Part shown: one piece after another, positions 1-16,590 of the stretch | How positions within the stretch are numbered: the first letter of the stretch is position 1 | How the letters are laid out: each line of letters opens with the position of its first letter | Origin: Bacteroidia bacterium | Lineage (GTDB): Bacteria > Bacteroidota > Bacteroidia > Bacteroidales > Azobacteroidaceae | Direction of reading: 5' to 3' | Assembly (NCBI GenBank): GCA_025996865.1 | Contig: BNTV01000002.1 | Span: 30,114 to 94,113 of the forward strand | Length of the DNA stretch: 64,000 nucleotides | Translations under genes and position numbers: made by a program | The notes under the pieces: model-generated | The model's database searches: none | What the model was told of the DNA's origin: nothing | The model's input: the letters and a program-made list of their open reading frames with translations, nothing else

Positions 1-2
1 TG

Positions 3-2048
3 GGCAATGCAATGCAAAACCGAAGAACGGAGCGAGGAGCATTTTTTCCGCCGTTTTGGAAAATGGATAGCCATTATGTTTTAGTGGAATTTTCCAAAGA
101 ATTGGATTTGCAGGAATCCGAGGAAGTGGTCATTTTTACTGAAGGACGAGCGAATGTGAAATTAGACGGGCAACTCTTGGGATTGCGGGTCAAGCCCGCA
201 ATGACGGAGTCCACTCTCTCGCCCACGGTCATTACAATTCCCGCCGGGAAACACAAGTTAAATATCAAAGTCCATAATCAAGCGAATGTTCCATCTATTT
301 ACGTTGAAGGAAAAACCGTTATTTCGGACGAAACATGGTTGGTCACTTACGAAGACAAAGAATGGATAGACGAATCGGGAAAAGCCTCCGATACTTCTTC
401 CGGAACGGTTTATTTGAATACCGGACGATGGAATTTCAATACGCCCGACAATCCGCCGTCTAAATTCAAATTAGCCGTGCAGCCCTTGCCGGTGGTAAAT
501 TCCGAAAAACAAGCCAAAGGTACTTTATTGGATTTCGGCAAAGAAACATTCGGTTATGTGAAGTTTCACAATCTGAAAGGAAACGGCAATCTAAATCTTT
601 ATTACGGCGAATCGAAAGAAGAGGCGCTCGACACAGAAAAGGGTGAAACATTAGACAAATTTGCTTTTGACCAAAAAGAGCCTAAGGATTTTATTACACC
701 CGATTCAAGAGCCTTTCGCTATGTGTATGTGGAGGACAACCAACTGTCTTATGATTCCGTTTCCATGCTCTACGAATATTTGCCTTTGGAATACAAAGGC
801 AGTTTCCGAAGCAGCGACGAATTGCTGAATAAAATTTGGGATATTTCTGCCTACACGCTACACCTCACGACGCGCGAATTTTTTATAGACGGCATCAAGC
901 GCGACCGTTGGGTGTGGAGTGGGGATGCGCTGCAAAGTTATTTGATGAATTATTACTTGTTTTTCGACTCGCCATCCGTCACTCGAACGATATTAAATCT
1001 GAGGGGAAAAGACCCGGTAACCAGCCATATCAATACGATTATGGATTACACTTTTTATTGGTTTATAAGTATTTACGATTATTACACCTATACCGGCGAT
1101 AAAACATTCATCGAACAACATTATCCACGTATGCAAAGTTTGATGGACTATTGTTTGTCTCGCACCAATGCCAATGGAATGATGGAAGGATTGGCTGGCG
1201 ATTGGGTTTTCATTGATTGGGCGGATTTCAAGATGAGCAAAGCCGGCGAACTCAGTTTGGAACAATTATTGTTTTACAGGAGTTTGGAAACCATGGCTTT
1301 GTGCGCTGATATTATTGGAAATACCGATGACAATATCCTTTATAAGAAATTAGCGGAAGAATTGCAGGTGAAAATTTTCGATGCTTTTTGGGATAAAGAA
1401 AAAGGTGCATTCGTCCATAACAGAGAAGAAAACCTCAGTAGCGAACAGGTAACGCCCTACGCCAATATTTTCGCCGTGCTCTTCGATTATTTGGATGCAG
1501 AAAAAACGCAAGACGTGAAACAAAGCGTATTACTAAATCCCAATGCCCTGAAAATTACTACGCCCTACATGCGATTCTACGAATTGGAAGCCCTCTGTAA
1601 ATTGGGCGAACACAAGCATGTTTTGAAAGAAATTCGGGATTATTGGGGCGGAATGTTAAAAGAAGGCGCAACTTCTTTTTGGGAAAAATACAATCCCGAC
1701 GAAAAAGGAACGGAACATTTAGCGATGTACGGTCGTCCCTACGGAAAAAGTCTGTGCCATGGATGGGGAGCAAGTCCGCTCTACTTGTTCGGAAAATATT
1801 ACTTGGGTGTGCAACCGGAAACGCCCGGCTACAAAACATTCAGCATCCGTCCCGAACTCGGCGATTTGGAATGGATAGAAGGCACGGTGCCGACACCCAC
1901 CGGCGAAATCAAAGTTTATCGGGATAAAGAACAAATCAAAGTTTTTGTAAAATCGCAGTCCCCTGATATGGAAGGCTATCTCTATTACAATGCGGATAAA
2001 ATTAAAATTCAAGCAAATAAAGAATACATAATACAAGTAAAATCATGA
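3..2048 (+). CDS. GH78-like alpha-L-rhamnosidase, 5'-truncated by window edge
   Basis: This is a probable alpha-L-rhamnosidase of the six-hairpin (alpha/alpha)6 class that removes terminal L-rhamnose from pectic side chains. The frame is open to base 3 and the first visible ATG at 12 lies inside sequence that reads like mid-protein (QNRRTERGAFFPPFW), so the true start and any signal peptide are probably upstream of the window. A beta-sandwich region precedes a helical barrel that contains a GIKRDRWVWSGD segment near visible residue 295, the place where GH78 enzymes carry their acidic catalytic loop. A C-terminal beta domain follows GHGWG-type barrel closure around residue 580. The stop overlaps the next start (ATGA at 2045-2048), implying translational coupling. 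A REP-like palindrome at 182-202 is translated in frame. Family membership is by motif only; other six-hairpin families are possible. Confidence 0.75.
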   Translation, partial: GNAMQNRRTERGAFFPPFWKMDSHYVLVEFSKELDLQESEEVVIFTEGRANVKLDGQLLGLRVKPAMTESTLSPTVITIPAGKHKLNIKVHNQANVPSIYVEGKTVISDETWLVTYEDKEWIDESGKASDTSSGTVYLNTGRWNFNTPDNPPSKFKLAVQPLPVVNSEKQAKGTLLDFGKETFGYVKFHNLKGNGNLNLYYGESKEEALDTEKGETLDKFAFDQKEPKDFITPDSRAFRYVYVEDNQLSYDSVSMLYEYLPLEYKGSFRSSDELLNKIWDISAYTLHLTTREFFIDGIKRDRWVWSGDALQSYLMNYYLFFDSPSVTRTILNLRGKDPVTSHINTIMDYTFYWFISIYDYYTYTGDKTFIEQHYPRMQSLMDYCLSRTNANGMMEGLAGDWVFIDWADFKMSKAGELSLEQLLFYRSLETMALCADIIGNTDDNILYKKLAEELQVKIFDAFWDKEKGAFVHNREENLSSEQVTPYANIFAVLFDYLDAEKTQDVKQSVLLNPNALKITTPYMRFYELEALCKLGEHKHVLKEIRDYWGGMLKEGATSFWEKYNPDEKGTEHLAMYGRPYGKSLCHGWGASPLYLFGKYYLGVQPETPGYKTFSIRPELGDLEWIEGTVPTPTGEIKVYRDKEQIKVFVKSQSPDMEGYLYYNADKIKIQANKEYIIQVKS
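182..202. repeat. REP-like palindrome ATTGCGGG/CCCGCAAT inside a CDS
   Basis: The arms ATTGCGGG (182-189) and CCCGCAAT (195-202) flank the loop TCAAG. The following ATGACGGA matches a bacterial repeat that is usually intergenic and reads GLTRNP on the opposite strand. Here it is translated as LRVKPAMTE within the rhamnosidase beta-sandwich. Confidence 0.75.
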
Positions 2049-4438
2049 AACATCTACTCTCTTTAATAATTGCCCTTTTGGCTGTGGTCAATGTTACCCA
2101 TGCGCAGGAAAACATCACATCCGTTTCACACAACCATTCCGAAATGGTGTTGCGCGGAACATGTATCGGCGTTCAAAAGCCCTATTATCTTCCCGGACGG
2201 ACGGTTTATGAATATCCCTATACCCCCGAAACTTTTCCTTGGCTTTACGATAAAGCCTTGTGGATAGAGTATTTGGATATGCTGGCAAAAAACAAAATGA
2301 ATTGCCTGTACTTGTGGAACGGACATCCGTTTGCCTCCTTAGTCAAACTGAAAGACTATCCGTATGCGGTGGAAGTGGATGATGCAACCTTTAAAAAGAA
2401 TGAAGAAATGTTTGCTTTCTTGACCGAAGAGGCGAAAAAACGAGGCATCTGGGTGATTCAAATGTTTTACAATATCATTGTGTCTAAACCTTTTGCCGAA
2501 CATCACGGCATCAAAACGCAAGACCGTTCCCGCCCGATAACTCCGTTGATTTCGGATTATACACGCAAATCCATTGCGGCTTTTATCGAAAAATATCCGA
2601 ATGTCGGACTTTTAGTTTGCCTCGGCGAGGCAATGGCCACTCACGAAGATGATGTAAAATGGTTTACCGAAACCATTCTTCCCGGCGTGAAAGACGGGCT
2701 GAAAGCTTTGGGCGAAACTAACGAGCCGCCTATTGTCCTGCGCGCCCACGATACGAATTGTAAAATGGTGATGGATGCCGCCTTACCCATTTACAAGAAT
2801 TTATATACCATGAACAAATACAATGGCGAATCGTTGACCACCTATCAGCCGCGAGGTCCTTGGAGTGCGACACATAAAGAGTTAAGCGAATTAGGCTCGG
2901 TACATATTTCCAATGTGCATATTTTGGCAAACTTGGAGCCTTTTCGTTACGGCTCGCCGGATTTTATTCAAAAAACCGTGCAAGCCATGCACGAAATACA
3001 CGGAGCCAACGCATTGCACCTCTATCCGCAGGCATCTTATTGGGACTGGCCCTACACAGCCGATAAAACCGAGCCACGCTTGAAAGAAATCGAACGTGAC
3101 TGGATTTGGTATGAAGCGTGGGGACGTTATGCCGAAGATGCTTACCGAGACCGAAACGAAGAAATCGTATATTGGAGCAAACGTTTCGACGATGTTTACG
3201 GTTGTGGCACAGAGGCGGGAAAACAGATTTTGGATGCTTACGAACAGGCGGGCGAAATCTCTCCCAAACTCCTCCGAAAATTCGGAATTACCGAAGGAAA
3301 CCGGCAAACACTCTTGCTCGGAATGTTTATGAGTCAGTTGGTTAATCCCTCCAAGTGGACGGTCTATTCGGGGTTTCACTCTTCTTGCGGGCCTGAAGGC
3401 GAAGTGCTGACGGAATACATGCAAAAACAGTGGAAATACGAGCCGCACACCGGAGAAACACCGCCTCAACTCATTGAAGAAACCACGGCTCACGGCGAAA
3501 AGGCTGTTCTTGCCATCGAAGCCGCCGCGCCGTTTGTGACTAAGAATAAAGAAGAATTTGCAAGGCTCAAAAACGATATGTATTGTTATCAAACCTTTGC
3601 AAACTATTTTTCCGAAAAAGTAAAAGCCGCGATTAGTGTGCTCAATTATACCCATTCCAACGATATGGTCGATTTGGAGTTTGCCGCGAAGCGTTTAGAA
3701 GCAAGTTTGAAATATTACAAACAATTGGTCGGTTTCACCAAAGATAACTATCTGTATGCCAACAGTATGCAGACCGGTCAACGCCGGATTCCCATCGGAG
3801 GCGATGGCGGACACAATAAAACCTGGGCAGAACTGTTGCCCTACTACGAAAAAGAATTGTCCGATTTTCGGAAAAACATTGATTTCTTAAAAAAATACGG
3901 AACCGGCGCAACACAAAAAAACGCACCCTTAAAACCTGCCGAGGTAGTGTGGAAAAACAAAAAACAACCCGTCTTCAAACTTGCAACGGATGAAAAAATA
4001 TTTGCTGACGAAAATTACGTGATTGGCGATGTGGCAGCTGAATTGAAAGACTTGAAACCGCTGTTTTTTTCGTTAAAAGAACAAAACACAACAGGAACAA
4101 TGCTCGAATTTACCTGCAAAAAGCCGGTACAAATGCTGGTCGGTTATCTGAAAACCGAACGGCGAGAATTTGCCAAATCGCCCACATTGGAAACGGATGC
4201 TTCCGCCAATGATTACGGACAGGCTGAAATAAAAATTGCCAATGCCCTGTCGATTCCCAAACGCGGAACAGTTAACGTGCACGCCTATACATTGCCCGCA
4301 GGAAAAAATACCTTGAATCTCGGCAAAGGTGCATTGCTCGTGCTGGGTGTAATTGATGCCGAACAAAAAATCACACCGCACAATGCCGGCATCGGCGGTG
4401 CAGATATTGGAAGTCAAGTAGATTGGTTATTTTATTGA
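2045..4438 (+). CDS. Secreted TIM-barrel glycoside hydrolase, alpha-glucuronidase/GH20-like, family unassigned
   Basis: The 797-residue protein starts with a signal peptide (MKHLLSLIIALLAVVNVTHA, cleavage near residue 20). The region of residues 35-350 has the alternating hydrophobic strands of a TIM barrel. Segments such as NKMNCLYLWNGHPFASL, GIWVIQMFYN and VGLLVCLGEA resemble the barrels of GH67, GH115 and GH20 enzymes. LVCLGEA carries a candidate acidic catalytic residue near residue 200. The C-terminal third is helical and then beta-rich. Its start overlaps the preceding stop and 25 bases separate it from the next gene, so it belongs to the same operon. From context I infer action on an acidic or deoxy sugar linkage of rhamnogalacturonan in the periplasm or at the surface. 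I could not assign a CAZy family, and a non-catalytic role is possible. Confidence 0.55.
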   Translation: MKHLLSLIIALLAVVNVTHAQENITSVSHNHSEMVLRGTCIGVQKPYYLPGRTVYEYPYTPETFPWLYDKALWIEYLDMLAKNKMNCLYLWNGHPFASLVKLKDYPYAVEVDDATFKKNEEMFAFLTEEAKKRGIWVIQMFYNIIVSKPFAEHHGIKTQDRSRPITPLISDYTRKSIAAFIEKYPNVGLLVCLGEAMATHEDDVKWFTETILPGVKDGLKALGETNEPPIVLRAHDTNCKMVMDAALPIYKNLYTMNKYNGESLTTYQPRGPWSATHKELSELGSVHISNVHILANLEPFRYGSPDFIQKTVQAMHEIHGANALHLYPQASYWDWPYTADKTEPRLKEIERDWIWYEAWGRYAEDAYRDRNEEIVYWSKRFDDVYGCGTEAGKQILDAYEQAGEISPKLLRKFGITEGNRQTLLLGMFMSQLVNPSKWTVYSGFHSSCGPEGEVLTEYMQKQWKYEPHTGETPPQLIEETTAHGEKAVLAIEAAAPFVTKNKEEFARLKNDMYCYQTFANYFSEKVKAAISVLNYTHSNDMVDLEFAAKRLEASLKYYKQLVGFTKDNYLYANSMQTGQRRIPIGGDGGHNKTWAELLPYYEKELSDFRKNIDFLKKYGTGATQKNAPLKPAEVVWKNKKQPVFKLATDEKIFADENYVIGDVAAELKDLKPLFFSLKEQNTTGTMLEFTCKKPVQMLVGYLKTERREFAKSPTLETDASANDYGQAEIKIANALSIPKRGTVNVHAYTLPAGKNTLNLGKGALLVLGVIDAEQKITPHNAGIGGADIGSQVDWLFY

Positions 4439-4463
4439 TTAAGTATCAACAAATAAAAATAAT

Positions 4464-12676
<8,213 letters not shown>

Positions 12677-12681
12677 CAGAT

Positions 12682-13770
12682 ATGAAAAACGAATTGACAA
12701 ATAAAATACTGCCGGTGGAAATTGTCTTTCATCCTTCGTGGTGGAACAAACACACAGGGATTACGTTCGACGAAGATTTCTTCTATCATCCGTTGAAACG
12801 AGTGGAATCGGAGCGACGTATGGAACATGAATTGTACGAACGTTTCGGCGAATTCGGATTAGGCGAAGACCACGGAAAAGAGTTGCCTGTTATCGGTGCC
12901 GTGCATAATGCAGCAGGCTATATCGTGTCTGAAATGCTCGGATGCGACATTCGCTATATCGAAGACCAGGCGCCGCAAGTCATTAGCCCCAAAAGGGAAG
13001 ATTTTGATGTGGATGTGGAAGGTGCTATGAACACGCTCCCGATGCAAAAATTAAATAAACTGATAACCGGACTGAAATCGCGTTACGGTTATGTTTGCGG
13101 CGATATTAACTGGCAAGGTGTGCTCAACGTGGCTTTGGATTTGCGTGGCGATGCCATGTTGACGGATATGATGCTTTCTCCCGAAGAATCGAATACCTAT
13201 TTCCAAAATATCGCAGCCGTTATCGAAAAATTTGTGCAGTTTATTTACGCGCAAACCGGCACGACTTCCATCTCGGTCAATCGCATCGTGAAACACTTGC
13301 AACCGTCCGTATTCTTACATTCGGAATGTACACACACCATGATTTCGGAAGATTTGTACGAGTCATTTTTGTTGCCGGTTGATTTGCAATGGAGTCAAAC
13401 ACTGCGTCCTTTCGGCATCCATTATTGTGGTCCGGATCCGCATCGGTATGCGGATGAATTTGCCAAGATTCCGAATTTGGCTTTCTTGGATTTAGGCTGG
13501 GGCGGCGATGTTAAATTATTGCGCGAAAAATTGCCGGATACATTTTTCTCCATTCGATTAGACCCCGTAACCATCAATAATACGCCGGATGAGAAATTGG
13601 AAACGATTATCCGGCAATTGATTAACGATTCCAACAATCCGATGCTTACCGGAATTTGTTGCATCAATATGGACGGAAATACCGATGATTCAAAAATAAG
13701 AACAATTTATAAAACAGTGGAAGCCATTAAAAAGAATTACGAATTACGAATTAAAAATTACGAATTATGA
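12682..13770 (+). CDS. URO-D/MtaA-like cytosolic protein in the glycosidase operon
   Basis: The protein has 362 residues and no signal peptide, so it is cytosolic among secreted neighbours. It resembles the uroporphyrinogen decarboxylase / corrinoid methyltransferase (MtaA) TIM-barrel superfamily. Supporting segments are GAVHNAAGYIVSEMLGCDIRY, a central LNVALDLRGDAM, and HYCGPDPHRYADEFAKIPNL, which holds a His-Cys pair where the methyltransferase branch has a metal ligand. Many members of this branch sit in carbohydrate loci with no established function, and heme synthesis is unlikely here. It starts 5 bases after the previous stop and its own stop overlaps the next start (ATGA). The last eleven residues (NYELRIKNYEL) come from a tandem AATTACGAATT repeat, so the C-terminal end is probably acquired. 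Function is unknown. Confidence 0.6.
   Translation: MKNELTNKILPVEIVFHPSWWNKHTGITFDEDFFYHPLKRVESERRMEHELYERFGEFGLGEDHGKELPVIGAVHNAAGYIVSEMLGCDIRYIEDQAPQVISPKREDFDVDVEGAMNTLPMQKLNKLITGLKSRYGYVCGDINWQGVLNVALDLRGDAMLTDMMLSPEESNTYFQNIAAVIEKFVQFIYAQTGTTSISVNRIVKHLQPSVFLHSECTHTMISEDLYESFLLPVDLQWSQTLRPFGIHYCGPDPHRYADEFAKIPNLAFLDLGWGGDVKLLREKLPDTFFSIRLDPVTINNTPDEKLETIIRQLINDSNNPMLTGICCINMDGNTDDSKIRTIYKTVEAIKKNYELRIKNYEL
13735..13768. repeat. AATTACGAATT tandem repeat forming the C-terminal tail of the URO-D-like protein
   Basis: Three AATTACGAATT-like units run to the stop. Comparable runs are common at gene ends in Bacteroidetes genomes. The repeat replaces the native 3' end and places the TGA on the next ATG. 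Confidence 0.6.
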
Positions 13771-16583
13771 AACGCATTTATATTTTATTTTTTCTGAGTT
13801 TGTTTACGGCATTTTCTTATGCACAAACAACTGAAATTCAATACCTTTCCGGCAAAGGCTCGGACGATGCGGTGGATTGGGAATTTTTCTGCACCGGCGG
13901 ACAAAACAGCGGAAAGTGGACAACGATTAAAGTGCCTTCCTGCTGGGAGTTGCAAGGTTTCGGAACCTATCAATACGGCATGCCGTTTTATGGCAAAGCC
14001 AACCCTCCGGGCATTGCCGATGAGCAGGGAAAATACAAATACAAATTCAAACTCCCAAAGGAATGGAACGGGCGTATCATCCGCATTGTTTTTGATGGCG
14101 TGATGACTGATTGCGAAGCGCAAATCAACGGAAGAAGTTGCGTGAAACTTCATCAAGGTGCATTCTATCGCTTCAAAAGCAATATTACCGACCGCGTTTT
14201 CTTCGGAGAGAAAGAAAATGTATTGGAAGTAACGGTCAGTAAAGAATCCGCCAATCCCAGCGTAAACTTAGCCGAACGACGCGCCGACTATTGGAACTTC
14301 GGAGGCATTTTTCGTCCGGTTTTCATCGAAGCGCTTCCGGCACAATTCATTGACCGGACGGCAATAGATGCCAAAGCCGGCGGCAGTTTTCGCGCCGATG
14401 TGTTTTTGGGAACGGCTACAGCAAAACAAGCACACGTAGCGGTTGAATTTACAGATGCCAACGGCAAACTGCTTGGGAAAAAATTAGATTTTCCGGTGCC
14501 AACCGGCTCGGATAAAGTGTCTGTTGAAACCCAATTGGCAACTATCAAAAATTGGACGGCAGAAACACCTGATTTATACTACGTTCAGTTTTCTTTAATC
14601 GAAGGAGATAAAACGCTACATGTTGTGAAGGAGCGTTTTGGATTTCGTACCATTGAAGTTCGAGAAAGCGATGGGTTGTATATCAATGGGCAAAAGATGC
14701 TGGTTCGCGGAGTGAATCGCCACAGTTTTCGTCCCGAAACCGGTAGAACGCTCAATAAACAAGCCAATTACGATGATGTTCGGCTGATGAAGGAAATGAA
14801 TATGAATGCCGTTCGTTTGTCCCATTATCCGCCCGACCCCGATTTCTTGGATGCTTGCGATGAATTGGGCTTGTATGTGATGGATGAATTGGGCGGCTGG
14901 CACGGAAAATACGACAGCAATGTGGGCAAAAAATTGGTGGGCGAAATGGTTGTTCGCGATGTAAATCATCCCTCCATTATTTGGTGGTCTAACGGAAACG
15001 AGGGCGGACACAACTTGGATTTGGACAAGGAATTTGCCCCTTTCGACCCGCAAAAACGACCGGTGTTGCATCCGCAAAAGAATTTCGGTGGTTTTGAAAC
15101 CATGCACTACCGTTCGTATGGAGAGAGTTTGGAATACATGCGCCAACCCGAAATTTATATGCCGACGGAAATTCTTCACGGTTTGTACGATGGCGGTCAC
15201 GGCGCCGGATTATGGGATTATTGGGAAATTATGCGCAATCATCCGCGGAGTGCCGGTGGATTCCTTTGGGATTTTGCTGATGAAGGTGTTGTGCGCACCG
15301 ACCAAAACGGCAAAATCGACAATGTGGGCAATTACGGTGCCGACGGAATTGTAGGCCCTCATCACGAGCGGGAAGGCAGTTTTTATACCATCAAACAAGT
15401 CTGGTCGCCTGTTCAAATCATGAACACCTCGTTGCCCGATAATGGATTATTGACAGTGGAAAATCGCTACGACTTTACCAACTTGAAAGACTGCCGGTTT
15501 GTTTGGACGCTCAAATCGTTTGCTAATCAGCAAGAAAAAACAATTAAATCCGCAGAAATAAAAGGCTTGGACGTTGCGCCCCACACATCCGGAAGTCTGC
15601 TACTCAATTTCCCGGCTAATTGGAAAGAGGCAGATGCTTTGTACCTAACGGCTTACGGACCTTCCGGAGAGGAACTGTGGACGTGGGACTGGCAATGGGA
15701 AAAACCGCAACAACCAATGGCTAATACAAAAAAAGTCACTCTTTCGGCAAAAGAAGAGGATAAACAATTAACCGTAACAGCCGGAAAAACCACGTTGATT
15801 TTCAGCAAAACATCCGGCGAATTGCTATCGGTTAGAGAAAATAACAAGTCCATCTCTTTCGGCAACGGTCCGCGATTTATCGCTGCCCGCCGTGGCGATC
15901 GTTCGATGGACGGCTATTACAATCACGACGATAAGGAAGCCCGAAGCAAAGAGCGCGTTTACTTGGATATTTCAGGCAAAAGCATTTTGACGAACTTTGA
16001 TTTTGTAACGACAACAGACAGTATCGTGATTACCGCCGATTATTCGGGCGACATGCGGCAAACCCGTTGGGTGGTTTCGTCCGATGGCAACATCCGCTTG
16101 GATTATGCATATCAATACAATGGTTTGGTAGAATTGATGGGTATCAAATTCGATTACCCCGAAAATCAGGTCAAAGCGAAACGCTGGTTGGGCGACGGGC
16201 CTTACCGCGTATGGCAAAACCGCTTGCATGGCGTTCCGTTCGGCATCTGGGAAAACAATTACAACGACCCTGTTCCCGGAGAAACATTTACCTATCCCGA
16301 ATTTAAAGGCTATTTCAGCAATTGGCGATGGGTGGATATTCAGACTACGGAAGGTCATATTCAATTACAAAATGCCGACAAAGACAGCTATCTGGGTATT
16401 TATACGCCACGCGACGGACGGGATGCCCTGTTATACACGATTCCGGAAACCGGCGTTGCCGTATTGAAAGTCATTCCGGCAGTACGTAACAAGGTGAATG
16501 CAACGGATTTAGTTGGCCCTTCTTCCCAAGCACAATGGGTCAAAGGATTGCAAAAAGGCAGTATTTATTTACAATTTAAATGA
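13767..16583 (+). CDS. Secreted GH2 beta-galactosidase-like enzyme
   Basis: This 938-residue GH2 enzyme begins with a clear signal peptide (MKRIYILFFLSLFTAFSYAQ). The sugar-binding sandwich spans about residues 30-195, the Ig-like domain 200-300 and the TIM barrel 305-560. WWSNGNEGG gives acid/base E412 and MPTEILHG gives candidate nucleophile E468. The C-terminal half is beta-sandwich resembling LacZ domains 4 and 5 (GDGPYRVWQNRLHG). The start overlaps the preceding stop and the next start is 7 bases past its stop. No palindromic repeat is seen in this coding sequence, so it is a useful comparison for the repeat-bearing GH2 genes upstream. Substrate is not evident; beta-galactoside or beta-glucuronide of rhamnogalacturonan are options. 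Confidence 0.85.
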   Translation: MKRIYILFFLSLFTAFSYAQTTEIQYLSGKGSDDAVDWEFFCTGGQNSGKWTTIKVPSCWELQGFGTYQYGMPFYGKANPPGIADEQGKYKYKFKLPKEWNGRIIRIVFDGVMTDCEAQINGRSCVKLHQGAFYRFKSNITDRVFFGEKENVLEVTVSKESANPSVNLAERRADYWNFGGIFRPVFIEALPAQFIDRTAIDAKAGGSFRADVFLGTATAKQAHVAVEFTDANGKLLGKKLDFPVPTGSDKVSVETQLATIKNWTAETPDLYYVQFSLIEGDKTLHVVKERFGFRTIEVRESDGLYINGQKMLVRGVNRHSFRPETGRTLNKQANYDDVRLMKEMNMNAVRLSHYPPDPDFLDACDELGLYVMDELGGWHGKYDSNVGKKLVGEMVVRDVNHPSIIWWSNGNEGGHNLDLDKEFAPFDPQKRPVLHPQKNFGGFETMHYRSYGESLEYMRQPEIYMPTEILHGLYDGGHGAGLWDYWEIMRNHPRSAGGFLWDFADEGVVRTDQNGKIDNVGNYGADGIVGPHHEREGSFYTIKQVWSPVQIMNTSLPDNGLLTVENRYDFTNLKDCRFVWTLKSFANQQEKTIKSAEIKGLDVAPHTSGSLLLNFPANWKEADALYLTAYGPSGEELWTWDWQWEKPQQPMANTKKVTLSAKEEDKQLTVTAGKTTLIFSKTSGELLSVRENNKSISFGNGPRFIAARRGDRSMDGYYNHDDKEARSKERVYLDISGKSILTNFDFVTTTDSIVITADYSGDMRQTRWVVSSDGNIRLDYAYQYNGLVELMGIKFDYPENQVKAKRWLGDGPYRVWQNRLHGVPFGIWENNYNDPVPGETFTYPEFKGYFSNWRWVDIQTTEGHIQLQNADKDSYLGIYTPRDGRDALLYTIPETGVAVLKVIPAVRNKVNATDLVGPSSQAQWVKGLQKGSIYLQFK

Positions 16584-16590
16584 AATATTA

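Noticed and set aside
2891..3655. 254-codon open frame on the minus strand
   Set aside because: It lies wholly inside the strongly supported TIM-barrel hydrolase gene, has no family resemblance, and reflects codon bias of the sense strand.
14616..15200. 194-codon open frame on the minus strand
   Set aside because: It is antisense to the GH2 gene at 13767, whose catalytic motifs lie in the same stretch. No independent evidence supports it.
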